64,000 nucleotides of DNA from an uncultured Cyclobacteriaceae bacterium (lineage in GTDB: Bacteria; Bacteroidota; Bacteroidia; Cytophagales; Cyclobacteriaceae), in contig CALSPM010000002.1 in assembly GCA_943788235.1 (NCBI GenBank), forward strand, positions 186,001 to 250,000, given 5' to 3'. The notes beneath the pieces are model-generated. The model was not told the origin of the DNA. It made no database searches and saw only the letters and a list, made by a program, of their open reading frames with translations. Of this stretch, positions 1-9,546 are shown piece after piece (within the stretch, counting starts at the first letter, position 1; each line of letters opens with the position of its first letter). The translations under genes were made by a program, and so were the position numbers.

Positions 1-1531
<1,531 letters not shown>

Positions 1532-1558
1532 TTAAATTTGTTAAAAAAATGATTTTGA

Positions 1559-1837
1559 TTAGATGGTTCCAAACACGTCGGAATTTTTCATAATTAAATA
1601 TTCGATCCCACCAATGGTGATTTCTGTTCCCGAGTACTTGCCATACAATACGCGGTCTCCCACTTTCAATGTCACGGGCTTTTCGTCCGTACCTTGACCT
1701 ACGGCTACAACCGTTCCTTCTTGAGGTTTTTCCTTTGCAGTATCAGGAATAATGATACCTGATGCTGTTTTTTCTTCAGCAGCAGCTGCTTCAACGAGGA
1801 TTCTATCTTCGTTTGGTATGAATTTTACTTTTGACAT
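1559..1837 (-). CDS. groS: Co-chaperonin GroES
   Basis: The 92-residue ring that caps GroEL and closes the folding chamber. The sequence has the family layout: N-terminal [18 protein letters not shown], the mobile loop region [18 protein letters not shown], then [25 protein letters not shown] and a C-terminal [11 protein letters not shown]. Length matches the family (about 90-100 residues). It is transcribed just ahead of groEL. About 190 bp and a terminator-like hairpin separate it from secG, so groES-groEL probably has its own promoter in 1838-1978. I saw no exact TAnnTTTG box there; the nearest resemblance is a TATCTTG on the minus strand. Confidence 0.98.
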   Translation of the reverse strand: MSKVKFIPNEDRILVEAAAAEEKTASGIIIPDTAKEKPQEGTVVAVGQGTDEKPVTLKVGDRVLYGKYSGTEITIGGIEYLIMKNSDVFGTI

Positions 1838-1978
1838 TTTTGTTTAACGTTTAGTTATCTTAAAATTTTACAAGATAAAAATGTCACTACACATAATATG
1901 CCAATTTTTTTATTGAGGTGATATCCTAAAAACCATGACATTTTAGCAGATATAAACAGAAATCTTGTCATAAAAAGG

Positions 1979-2006
1979 AAAATGAACATTGCGTAATGCT
2001 CATTTT
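1979..2006 (-). terminator. Rho-independent-type terminator after secG
   Basis: On the minus strand, 22 nt past the secG stop, there is a 12-bp stem (arms 1995-2006 and 1979-1990, one G·U pair) with a 4-nt loop, followed by a U-rich stretch (UUUUCCUUUUU). It would separate the miaB-to-secG operon from groES-groEL. The stem is AT-rich, so termination strength is uncertain. Confidence 0.55.
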
Positions 2007-2027
2007 GTCAGTGATATTATGATAAAA

Positions 2028-2396
2028 TTAGTTGGTAGAATCCGAATTTACATTCAGATCGTTCAATTCAGGAGCTAACGTGTTGGGGTCAAGGGGCTCT
2101 TGACCATTAGATACCGGAGCTCGACCTTGAATATTTTCGACATTGGGACTTTCGATAAAGCTTTGATTGTCTTCAATAAATAGATTGGACAATAAAGTCA
2201 ATGATAATATAGTAATCGAAAAACCCCAAGTGAGTTTTTCGAGTAAATCTCCTGTTTTTTTCACACCCATGACTTGAGAAACGCCAGCGCCGCCAAATTG
2301 ACTTGACAAACCTCCGCCCTTTGGATTCTGGGCCAATACGACTAGTATGAGCAATAGCGATAGAAAAATGATGACTCCAATGATAAGTGTATACAT
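2028..2396 (-). CDS. secG: Preprotein translocase subunit SecG
   Basis: Small inner-membrane subunit of the SecYEG channel. The 122-residue protein has two hydrophobic segments: residues 1-23 (LIIGVIIFLSLLLILVVLAQ) and about 53-72 (TWGFSITILSLTLLSNLFI). Between them is the diagnostic SecG loop NPKGGGLSSQFGGAG. The C-terminal tail is longer than the core family and rich in N, E and P, as is common in Bacteroidota. Its start codon abuts the stop codon of the upstream TPR protein, so the two are translated from one message. Confidence is high from the loop motif. Confidence 0.95.
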   Translation of the reverse strand: MYTLIIGVIIFLSLLLILVVLAQNPKGGGLSSQFGGAGVSQVMGVKKTGDLLEKLTWGFSITILSLTLLSNLFIEDNQSFIESPNVENIQGRAPVSNGQEPLDPNTLAPELNDLNVNSDSTN

Positions 2397-3704
2397 TTAT
2401 TTTGTTTTTAATTTTTTAATGAGACCCGCAAAGTAAGATTTTTTTTCAGGGAATTTCAAACTTAGGCTCTCGTATATCGCAATTGCTTTATTTATTTTAT
2501 TTTGTTCAATATAAATACTGGCTAAATATTCACTGCTTGAATCGGGTTCGAATTCAGTACTTTTTGCAGATAAATCTTCAGTTGATTTTTTTACATCAGT
2601 TGGTTTTATTGGTTTTATTTTTGGATTAATATCAATGAATTCATCAATGATTATTTTTTGGTCTTGTTGTTTTGGTTGAGGTTTTTTGGTCTGATTGACC
2701 GCAGCTTTCTTACTTTTTTCTTTGATTGCCGGACTTACTTTTTTTGTTGTAGTCTTATTTGCTTTTTTTTGGTTTGCTTTTTTTTTTTTTGGTGCAGTAC
2801 TTATTTTCTTTTCTTTGGGCCGAACTGCTTGATTGGCAGGCTTTTTTTCATTCTTTTCTTCCTTATCTATTTTGCTCACCATTGCTTGAAATCTGAGCTT
2901 AGAAGCTTTTAAATCTTCCATATCTTGCTGTACCTCTGAAATGAGACGGTCAATGCGAGATGTTGGTTCTTCCGAATCAGTGGACCGATCACTATCCATC
3001 AAATCAGGAGTAGGAATGGAAACCAGATCTGTAGATTGTGAAGGTATCGCATTTAGGTCAATGACACCTTCTTCTTTTTTCAGAGAGGACTCTTCAACTG
3101 ATGTTTCAGCTACGGGCCCGAAGGTCTCTTCCTTCGCCGGTGTGCTGGGATCTGCGGGTGTATCCGTTATGGAACCACTTAATGCTGATCTGTATTTCGC
3201 AATTTTTTCTTTTATAAGTCTGTCTTCCTCACTTTGGTCTTCTTCTGAGGCAACTTTGCTTTTTTCTAAATTTAAGTTTTTTTCTACAGCAGTATCTGCA
3301 TATTCATTGATTGACGATTCACTATCTGAGGATTCTGGACCAGGAGTCTGGAGAGCATTTGTGTAAGAAGCCTCGGATACTGGAGCATCTTCTCGATTTT
3401 CCAAGAGTTCTTCAGTAGTTCCTTTTTCTGCAATGTAGTTACTTTCCTCATTAATGGTTGGAATCTCTTGCTCAATGTACTTCTTGAGCAAACGTCTATC
3501 TGTGGTGTGAACGGCAGCCTCGGCAATGTATTTTTTGACGTCTAGGGTATCATGAGCATATTTTTCTTTTGCAAGGAGGATTCTTCCGGTTTGAAAATAA
3601 GGATAATCCTTGATTAAAGATTCCAATTCGTTCAAATCGTCATTCAATTTTGTAACGACAGGATCTTTGAGGAGTTCTATAAATTTTGTTTTATGCAACT
3701 TCAA
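2397..3704 (-). CDS. Lys/Glu-rich protein with C-terminal TPR-like unit, upstream of secG
   Basis: A 435-residue protein with no known enzymatic role. Residues 1-80 form a conserved-looking helical domain (LLKDPVVTKLNDDLNELESL, then YFQTGRILLAKEKY). Residues 90-370 are low-complexity, Ser/Glu-rich and then very Lys-rich (KKISTAPKKKKANQKKANKT), probably disordered. The C-terminus (about 393-430) has a TPR-like hairpin: SEYLASIYIEQNKINKAIAI, then YESLSLKFPEKKSYFAGLI. There is no signal peptide, so it is probably cytoplasmic. It lies between lptE and secG with adjoining stop and start codons, which suggests a link to envelope biogenesis. As I recall, proteins of this type next to secG are widespread in Bacteroidota; the function is unknown to me. 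Confidence 0.8.
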   Translation of the reverse strand: MKLHKTKFIELLKDPVVTKLNDDLNELESLIKDYPYFQTGRILLAKEKYAHDTLDVKKYIAEAAVHTTDRRLLKKYIEQEIPTINEESNYIAEKGTTEELLENREDAPVSEASYTNALQTPGPESSDSESSINEYADTAVEKNLNLEKSKVASEEDQSEEDRLIKEKIAKYRSALSGSITDTPADPSTPAKEETFGPVAETSVEESSLKKEEGVIDLNAIPSQSTDLVSIPTPDLMDSDRSTDSEEPTSRIDRLISEVQQDMEDLKASKLRFQAMVSKIDKEEKNEKKPANQAVRPKEKKISTAPKKKKANQKKANKTTTKKVSPAIKEKSKKAAVNQTKKPQPKQQDQKIIIDEFIDINPKIKPIKPTDVKKSTEDLSAKSTEFEPDSSSEYLASIYIEQNKINKAIAIYESLSLKFPEKKSYFAGLIKKLKTK

Positions 3705-3737
3705 AAAATATTTAAAAGTCCTTAAAGTTAAGGAAAA

Positions 3738-4262
3738 TTACCAATTTGCAACCGATTCATTGAACATATCAATAATTATTTGATCAAAAATTTCTTTTAC
3801 AAACTCTTCTTCAACACTACTTAAATCAACTTCTTCTTGATCAAAATCTTTAAAAAAAGAGAATCTTTTTTCATAATTAAAAGTGTCATCAAAGACATTG
3901 GCATAAGTGGCATAAACGACAATGGTAATACGCGTCAGCTGTGTATAGTCTACTTGATCTGAACGTCCTGAAGCCCCCGCTCCGACGGGTGTAAGGGTGT
4001 AATTGTCTATATATCCATCAAATTGCAGATGTCCTTCATTATCGATGATGGTCAAACTAGTATTTTGCTGAAAATAATCTTTGAGTCCTTCGGTAAATAG
4101 ATTAGTCATATTGGCGGGTCCCAATTGAGCATTATTGAAAAATGTTTGAATCGAAATTGTTTTAACTTCAGGGGATATGGATGCTCCAGTGAAAGAATAA
4201 ATACCACAACTTGATGATAACATTATAAATAAGAAATTACAATTAAAGACTATCGATTTCAT
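3738..4262 (-). CDS. lptE: LptE-family LPS assembly lipoprotein
   Basis: Predicted outer-membrane lipoprotein that plugs the LptD barrel and helps insert lipopolysaccharide. I chose the ATG at 4262 (MKSIVFNCNFLFIMLSSSCG), which gives a type II signal peptide with lipobox SSSC; the longer frame to 4319 only adds residues in front of it. The mature part starts GIYSFTGASISPEVKTISI and has the family run FFNNAQLGPANMTNLFTEGL, then DYFQQNTSLTIIDNEGHLQF. The start overlaps the end of the sigma-54 regulator gene by 20 bp, so they are co-transcribed. At about 174 residues the length fits Bacteroidota LptE. Identification rests on these motifs and the gene neighbourhood. Confidence 0.85.
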   Translation of the reverse strand: MKSIVFNCNFLFIMLSSSCGIYSFTGASISPEVKTISIQTFFNNAQLGPANMTNLFTEGLKDYFQQNTSLTIIDNEGHLQFDGYIDNYTLTPVGAGASGRSDQVDYTQLTRITIVVYATYANVFDDTFNYEKRFSFFKDFDQEEVDLSSVEEEFVKEIFDQIIIDMFNESVANW

Positions 4263-5523
4263 AGTTTTTAATTTTTCGGTAAAGGGTACGTTCTGAAATT
4301 CCAAGATCTTGAGCAGCATATTTTCGCTTATTTTTATTTTTTTTCAAGGCTTGCAAGATCATTTCTCGTTCTTTTTTATCCAGTGATAAGGAGTCGTCAT
4401 TTTCAAACTCGAGCGCAATGTCTTCTGTTACTTCTTCATAAGATTCAATGTTTTGATCTTTGGGAGCCATGATTTTAGGCGTAGCCTTCTCAAGCAATTT
4501 ATTATTTTGATCAGATGAATATTGAGGAATATCTTCGAAGAGACTTTCATGTCTTTCTAGGAGATCTTCTCTATTGGCCTTCCCTTGCAGTACTTGTAAA
4601 ATGAGGGTTTTCATCTCTGAGACATCTCGCTTCATCTCAAACATGATTTTATAGAGAATATCTCTTTCGGATAAGTCATCTGAATTGTGATGTTTACTAC
4701 CAATTAATGCTGGAAGATTCGGTTTTATTTTGGGCAGATATCCATCTAAAGTCACAGCACTAATATGACGATCTATTTCAAGTACGCTCATCTGTTCTAC
4801 GAGATTTTTCAATTGTCTAATGTTACCAGGAAAGGGTTGCTTGACAATTAATTCTTGAGCATCTGGATCAAGTAAAGCTTCTTTATTACGATATTTCTCT
4901 GAAAAATCAGCTGCAAATTTCCTAAAAAGGAGTAAAATATCTTTTCCTCTTTCTCTTAATGCAGGAACTTGAATGGGCACTGTATTGAGCCGGTAATACA
5001 GGTCTTCTCTAAATTTATTTTGAGCGATGGCGTCTTCTAGGTTCACATTTGAGGCTGCGATGACGCGAACCTCTGTCTTGAGTACTTTACTTGATCCTAC
5101 TTTGATGAATTCACCATTTTCAAGCACCCTTAACAAACGCGCCTGCGTACCGAGAGGCATTTCACCTATTTCATCTAAAAATATAGTCCCTCCGTTGGTA
5201 CTTTCAAAATAACCTTTTCTATTGTCTACGGCTCCTGTGAAGGCCCCTTTTTCATGCCCAAAAAGCTCTGAGTCAATGGTTCCTTCAGGGATAGCACCAC
5301 AGTTAACAGCAATGAATTGGCCGTGCTTTCGGCGGGAAAGACTGTGAATGATTTTAGAAAATGATTCCTTACCCACACCACTTTCACCGCTAATAAGTAC
5401 ACTCATATCTGTTGGAGCTACTTGAATAGCCGTTCGGATGGCATTGTTGATTTTGGGAGAAATACCTATGATCCCAAATCGCTGTTTTATATTTTGTACT
5501 TCAGCTTCTTCGCGGTAATCCAT
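4243..5523 (-). CDS. Sigma-54-dependent transcriptional activator (AAA+ and Fis HTH, no receiver)
   Basis: Bacterial enhancer-binding protein that remodels sigma-54 RNA polymerase. The AAA+ domain starts almost at once: Walker A GESGVGKE at residues 46-53, the sigma-54 contact loop GAFTGA at 93-98, and Walker B GGTIFLDEIGEM at about 111-122. A Fis-type helix-turn-helix closes the protein (AAQDLGISERTLYRKIKNYE). There is no N-terminal receiver, PAS or GAF domain, so its activity must be set by expression or a partner. A linker of about 130 residues separates AAA+ from HTH. It lies 10 bp after miaB and overlaps lptE. Its targets cannot be read from this window; I found no convincing -24/-12 promoter. 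Confidence 0.93.
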   Translation of the reverse strand: MDYREEAEVQNIKQRFGIIGISPKINNAIRTAIQVAPTDMSVLISGESGVGKESFSKIIHSLSRRKHGQFIAVNCGAIPEGTIDSELFGHEKGAFTGAVDNRKGYFESTNGGTIFLDEIGEMPLGTQARLLRVLENGEFIKVGSSKVLKTEVRVIAASNVNLEDAIAQNKFREDLYYRLNTVPIQVPALRERGKDILLLFRKFAADFSEKYRNKEALLDPDAQELIVKQPFPGNIRQLKNLVEQMSVLEIDRHISAVTLDGYLPKIKPNLPALIGSKHHNSDDLSERDILYKIMFEMKRDVSEMKTLILQVLQGKANREDLLERHESLFEDIPQYSSDQNNKLLEKATPKIMAPKDQNIESYEEVTEDIALEFENDDSLSLDKKEREMILQALKKNKNKRKYAAQDLGISERTLYRKIKNYEIDSL

Positions 5524-5533
5524 TTTACTTTAT

Positions 5534-6994
5534 TTAAGGTACAATCGTCCCGAGTAGGGTTGCCGAGGTACAATTATTGATTTTCACATTCAGGTAGGTT
5601 CCTTTTTTAAACCCATCATTTTTAAAGATTACAACTTTATTGGAACTGGTTCGGCCTTGTAAGTCTTCTTGTGATCTTTTACTGAAACCTTCAATCAATA
5701 CTTTGAAAACTTTGCCTATATCAAGTTGATTACGTTCAAGGGAACTTTGGCTTTGCTTTGCAATGATTTCTTGAAGTCTTTTCTTCTTGATTGTTAACGG
5801 AATATCATCTTTATAATTTTTAGCTGCAAGGGTACCAGGGCGCTCTGAATAATAGAACATATATGAAAAGTCATATTTGACGTAATCCATGAGGCTTATG
5901 GTATCTTGATGTTCTTCTTCAGTTTCAGTACAAAATCCAGTGATCATATCTGAACTAATACCGCATTCTTGACCTAAAATACGTCTGATGGCATCTACTC
6001 TATTGATGTACCAATCACGGGAATAGGTTCTGTTCATTAATTCCAAAACGCGACTGTTACCACTTTGTGCCGGTAAGTGAATGTACTTGCAAATATTTTC
6101 ATAGACTTTCATGGTCTCTAGTACTTCGTCCGTGATATCTTTGGGGTGCGAGGTGGAAAATCGCACTCTTAAATCAGGATCCACTTGCGCGACATTTTCT
6201 AGTAAATTTGCAAAATTAATAACCTCAGAGTCTTTTAATTTGTTCAGTCGGGCCTTGTTATTCTCGTGGGAAGACCATTTATATGAGTCAACATTTTGTC
6301 CAAGAAGCGTGACTTCTCTATAACCTTGATCAAATAAGTTTTGTGCTTCTGAGACAATAGAGTGGGGGTCTCTGCTTCTTTCTCGACCTCTCGTAAAGGG
6401 AACGACACAAAAAGAGCACATATTATCACAACCTCTCATAATGGAGATGAATGCAGTTACTCCATTCGAATTCAATCTTACGGGTGATACATCGGCATAG
6501 GTTTCTTCTCGAGACAGAAAAGTATTGACTCCCTTTTGACCTGCTTCCGCTATTTTCACAAGATTTGGCAGATCTCTATAGGCATCAGGCCCAACGACGA
6601 GATCTACAATTTTTTCTTCTTCCAGCAGTTGTGATTTTAAACGTTCTGCCATACAACCTAATACCCCAATGATCATTTCAGAGTTATTTTTTTTGAGTTG
6701 ATTAAATGCAGCGAGTCTTTTTCTTACTGTGATTTCGGCTTTTTCTCTAATTGAGCAGGTATTAAGCAAGATCAAATCTGCTTGTTCAATATCGTCGGTG
6801 GTATTGAATCCATCTTTTTGCAGTATTGATGTAACAATCTCACTGTCAGAGAAATTCATTTGACATCCATAAGATTCTATATATAGTTGTCTACCAGGTA
6901 GACCACTATTTGCGGTGATTTTTACTTCGCATGTAGTATCCTTTTCTTTTTGGGTGGAATCAACAATATCTATGTCTGTGATCAAATGCGTCAT
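5534..6994 (-). CDS. miaB: tRNA-2-methylthio-N6-dimethylallyladenosine synthase MiaB
   Basis: Radical-SAM methylthiotransferase that adds a methylthio group to i6A37 in tRNAs. Three domains are visible: the N-terminal UPF0004 domain ([40 protein letters not shown], each supplying a cluster cysteine), the radical-SAM core with CxxxCxxC ([20 protein letters not shown]), and a C-terminal TRAM domain ([20 protein letters not shown]). I chose the ATG at 6994 rather than 7021 because a TAnnTTTG -7 box at 7019-7026 overlaps the longer start. The resulting 486 residues are slightly longer than typical MiaB (about 440-475). It is the first gene of the operon leading to the sigma-54 regulator and lptE. 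Confidence 0.96.
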   Translation of the reverse strand: MTHLITDIDIVDSTQKEKDTTCEVKITANSGLPGRQLYIESYGCQMNFSDSEIVTSILQKDGFNTTDDIEQADLILLNTCSIREKAEITVRKRLAAFNQLKKNNSEMIIGVLGCMAERLKSQLLEEEKIVDLVVGPDAYRDLPNLVKIAEAGQKGVNTFLSREETYADVSPVRLNSNGVTAFISIMRGCDNMCSFCVVPFTRGRERSRDPHSIVSEAQNLFDQGYREVTLLGQNVDSYKWSSHENNKARLNKLKDSEVINFANLLENVAQVDPDLRVRFSTSHPKDITDEVLETMKVYENICKYIHLPAQSGNSRVLELMNRTYSRDWYINRVDAIRRILGQECGISSDMITGFCTETEEEHQDTISLMDYVKYDFSYMFYYSERPGTLAAKNYKDDIPLTIKKKRLQEIIAKQSQSSLERNQLDIGKVFKVLIEGFSKRSQEDLQGRTSSNKVVIFKNDGFKKGTYLNVKINNCTSATLLGTIVP

Positions 6995-7018
6995 TAAAAG
7001 AGTATTATTTATTTTTAG

Positions 7019-7026
7019 CAAAGATA
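7019..7026 (-). promoter_or_regulatory. Bacteroidota-type -7 box upstream of miaB
   Basis: The minus strand reads TATCTTTG, an exact match to the Bacteroidota -7 consensus TAnnTTTG, 24 nt ahead of the ATG at 6994. No clear TTG/TTTG -33 element sits at the usual distance, so this is a half-site prediction. It supports the shorter miaB start. Confidence 0.4.
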
Positions 7027-7075
7027 GTTATTCAATCCACAATCATGTCATATTGTCATGTACTTTAAAATATAT

Positions 7076-7693
7076 TTATTGTTTTAATACGATGAAAATT
7101 CTTATATCTATAATTTTTTTTGATGAATTGTCATCGGCCTTTTTTGGATAAGTCCAAGTTTTGGTGTCTAATTTAAAACGAATTGATAGTTCTTGCTTAT
7201 TTATATTGAGAAGACTTGATTCCAATATAACATCATGGGATTCATTTTTTATTAAGATTTTCGCAGGTGATGAATTAAATAAAAAGAGATTTTTTAGTTC
7301 ATCATTGCTGCCATCAAGAGTTTGAGTATCATAAGGAATGATCAGTTTTATTTCGGGAAAGCTGTCGATATCAAAGTCTGTTTCATCTAGCCAACTTTGC
7401 TTTAGCACATTTTTTTCCTGAGTAGAAATTTTTGTTTGAATTTGAAGTTTTTGTAGAGAAAGTCTAAGATTTAACCCGATCAGCGTATCTCCATTTAATT
7501 GCAGATGACCTTCGATAGGCATTGTCCCATCCCAAAGGGTCTTTCCATCATTAAAAACCCAAGTTAAAATAGATTGAATACTGTCGATTGAAACTAATTC
7601 AGGAGTTTCAACCTCTTGAATTTCAGTAATTGGTTTTTTTTGACACGAAAAGGATAGTGCTGTAATAACAATAAAGTACTTGAAGTATCGCAT
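7076..7693 (-). CDS. YceI-like domain lipoprotein
   Basis: A 205-residue predicted lipoprotein: signal peptide MRYFKYFIVITALSFSC with cysteine at residue 17. The mature part has the YceI lipocalin-like order: a first strand with a Trp and polar loop (LTWVFNDGKTLWDGTMPIEG), a central LKQSWLDETDFDIDSFPEIK matching the family's 'lxs.dfFd...yPeI.F' element, and a closing beta-rich stretch (ELSIRFKLDTKTWTYPKKAD). YceI proteins bind isoprenoid-like lipids in the periplasm; the ligand here is unknown. It lies between miaB and a divergent carbonic anhydrase gene with only 44 bp between the two start codons. Confidence 0.7.
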   Translation of the reverse strand: MRYFKYFIVITALSFSCQKKPITEIQEVETPELVSIDSIQSILTWVFNDGKTLWDGTMPIEGHLQLNGDTLIGLNLRLSLQKLQIQTKISTQEKNVLKQSWLDETDFDIDSFPEIKLIIPYDTQTLDGSNDELKNLFLFNSSPAKILIKNESHDVILESSLLNINKQELSIRFKLDTKTWTYPKKADDNSSKKIIDIRIFIVLKQ

Positions 7694-7737
7694 TTTTTTT
7701 TAACTTAGTTTGACAGGTTAAACAATCTAATATTTGG

Positions 7738-8250
7738 ATGGCGATAATAAAAAAAGTAAGGGGATTTTCACCTATTTATGGAGAAAAATGTTGGTTTGCA
7801 GATAATGCAGCCCTCTTAGGAGAGGTGATTTTAGGAAATGGCTGTACCGTATGGTTTGGAGCGGTAGTGCGTGGAGATGTAAATACCATAAAAATAGGAG
7901 ATAATACAAATATTCAAGATAATGCGACCATACATGGTACCTATGAAGCTTCAGCCACCAGGATAGGCAACAATGTATCGATAGGTCATAATGCCATTGT
8001 TCATGGTTGTACCATAGAAGATCATGTTTTGATTGGTATGGGTTCTATTGTTATGGATGATGCTGTTATTAAAGAAGGAGCAATGGTAGCTGCTGGTGCG
8101 GTGGTGCTGGCCGGTACGGTGGTTGAGTCTCAAACAATTTATGCAGGTGTGCCTGCTAAATGGGTAAAAAATATTGCGAGTAAAAATAGAGAAATGATGG
8201 TACGTATTGCAGGTAATTATCAAAAATATGCAAGTTGGTTTCAAGATTAG
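7738..8250 (+). CDS. Gamma-class carbonic anhydrase family protein (left-handed beta-helix)
   Basis: A 170-residue hexapeptide-repeat protein of the YrdA/PaaY/gamma-carbonic-anhydrase group. Zinc-site histidines are present at H66 (TIHGT), H84 and H89 (IGHNAIVHGC), within a run of left-handed beta-helix repeats (VRGDVNTIKIGDNTNIQDNA; VLIGMGSIVMDDAVIKEGAM). A C-terminal helix follows (REMMVRIAGNYQKYASWF), as in the family. It would hydrate CO2 or act as an acyl-related enzyme; the family contains both active and inactive members, so catalysis is not proven. Cytoplasmic, no signal peptide. The next gene begins 13 bp after its stop. Confidence 0.9.
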   Translation: MAIIKKVRGFSPIYGEKCWFADNAALLGEVILGNGCTVWFGAVVRGDVNTIKIGDNTNIQDNATIHGTYEASATRIGNNVSIGHNAIVHGCTIEDHVLIGMGSIVMDDAVIKEGAMVAAGAVVLAGTVVESQTIYAGVPAKWVKNIASKNREMMVRIAGNYQKYASWFQD

Positions 8251-8263
8251 TTACCAAAAAAGA

Positions 8264-8602
8264 ATGAGGTTTTTAACTAGAATTTTATTATCGTCCGTTG
8301 GAGTAATGTTATCCGCTTATCTCTTGGAGGGAGTTTACGTAAAAGGATTTTGGTCAGCAGCTTTGTTTTCTTTCCTTTTATCAATTCTGAATTACACCAT
8401 CAAACCACTATTGATTATTCTTACAGTACCCTTGACCGTAGTTACATTAGGTTTTTTCCTTTTGGTAATCAATACTTTGATTATATGGATCGCAGCTGGA
8501 CTAGTCGGAGGATTGATTATTGAAGGTTTTGGTTGGGCCTTTTTATTCAGCTTATTCCTGTCGGTGATTAATACCTTACTTTTTGATATTACTAAACGCT
8601 AA
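8264..8602 (+). CDS. Small four-helix membrane protein, 'phage holin family' (YvlD/PF04020-like)
   Basis: A 112-residue inner-membrane protein. I chose the ATG at 8264 (MRFLTRILLSSVGVMLSAYL); the longer frame to 8207 overlaps the carbonic anhydrase gene. Four hydrophobic segments are visible, with the family pattern ALFSFLLSILNYTIKPLLII and LTVPLTVVTLGFFLLVINTL followed by a Gly-rich turn and FLFSLFLSVINTLLFDI. Databases often label this family 'phage holin', but the proteins are chromosomal in many bacteria and there is no prophage context here. The role is unknown. It is co-directional with the carbonic anhydrase and probably in the same transcript. Confidence 0.82.
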   Translation: MRFLTRILLSSVGVMLSAYLLEGVYVKGFWSAALFSFLLSILNYTIKPLLIILTVPLTVVTLGFFLLVINTLIIWIAAGLVGGLIIEGFGWAFLFSLFLSVINTLLFDITKR

Positions 8603-8605
8603 AAA

Positions 8606-9529
8606 TTAAAAATATACAGGACATTGGGGGTCCTTCTTGTAATTTTTTAGTTTTATTCTGTAGTTGACAAAAATCTCATGTGAACCAGAAGCGTTTATCC
8701 TAACAGCAGAGGTGTTTACATCATAAGCATAACCTACCCTGAGATTTTCATTTAGTATAAGTTGTCCAAGAACTCCAAAATCTCCCACATTTCGATAATT
8801 AAGTCCTATATAAGCAATTTCATCGACGATGATATTGACATTTGCATTCCAAGATAATGGGATGGCCTCTTGTGCCTTTAATAAAAATCCAGGACTAATT
8901 TTGAGATGATCATTGATGGGATATATGAATCCTCCCGAGAGGTAATAATGTCGCTTTTCGATAGATAAATTGTCAGAATTGGTAAGTTCAGAATTTTGAA
9001 GGACTATGTTCTCTACAATGTAAGGTACGGAAGCTCCGATGTAATAAAGGGGGTTAGCCAAATAGATACCTGTACCGAAGTTAGGAGAGAATCGTGTGGG
9101 CGCACCCTGCATTAATGGATCTGTAGATAAGAGGTTTAATTTCTCATAATCTGTAGTCCTTTGATTGAACCCTCCTTGCAATCCCATGGCCAGTATTCCG
9201 ATAGAGGTATTTATTTTATATGCATAGCTACCGTAAAGGCTGTAATCATCAGTAATGCTTTGAGAAGCTTTGGAAGCGAAAACTCCTAAGCCTATTCTAT
9301 TAGAGGCAAAAGAAGAATTAGCTGAAAATGCTGTATATGTGGGAGCTCCCTCAACATTAACCCATTGTTTTCTGTGCACAGCAATTACTGATAGCAAGTT
9401 GAGGCTTCCAGCATATGCTGGATTAATGAGCAGCCCATTGTAAGGGTAGGTAGTGGTTGTGGACCTTTGTTGGGCGAAAGTCACCAAACAAAACATCATC
9501 ATACTTATGTATAAAATTATTTTTTTCAT
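8606..9529 (-). CDS. PorP/SprF-family type IX secretion outer-membrane protein
   Basis: Outer-membrane beta-barrel that, in the family, pairs with large T9SS substrates of the SprB type and is needed for their secretion or surface display. I chose the ATG at 9529 (MKKIILYISMMMFCLVTFAQ), which gives a signal peptide; the frame to 9544 starts with TTG. The diagnostic N-terminal motif is present: YNGLLINPAYAGSLN, then VIAVHRKQWVNVEGAPTY. The protein ends in beta-strand-rich sequence (INASGSHEIFVNYRIKLKNY) and totals about 307 residues. It lies directly downstream of the giant SprB-like gene, just as sprF follows sprB in Flavobacterium johnsoniae, and probably serves that adhesin. Confidence 0.93.
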   Translation of the reverse strand: MKKIILYISMMMFCLVTFAQQRSTTTTYPYNGLLINPAYAGSLNLLSVIAVHRKQWVNVEGAPTYTAFSANSSFASNRIGLGVFASKASQSITDDYSLYGSYAYKINTSIGILAMGLQGGFNQRTTDYEKLNLLSTDPLMQGAPTRFSPNFGTGIYLANPLYYIGASVPYIVENIVLQNSELTNSDNLSIEKRHYYLSGGFIYPINDHLKISPGFLLKAQEAIPLSWNANVNIIVDEIAYIGLNYRNVGDFGVLGQLILNENLRVGYAYDVNTSAVRINASGSHEIFVNYRIKLKNYKKDPQCPVYF

Positions 9530-9546
9530 TACTAAAGTGTACAAAA

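Noticed and set aside
2555-2580. tRNA T-arm-like string (GGGTTCGAATTC)
   Set aside because: It is inside the TPR-protein coding frame and no acceptor or anticodon arms flank it.
8264-8602. Prophage (from the 'phage holin' family name)
   Set aside because: No other phage genes nearby; the family is common as a chromosomal membrane protein.
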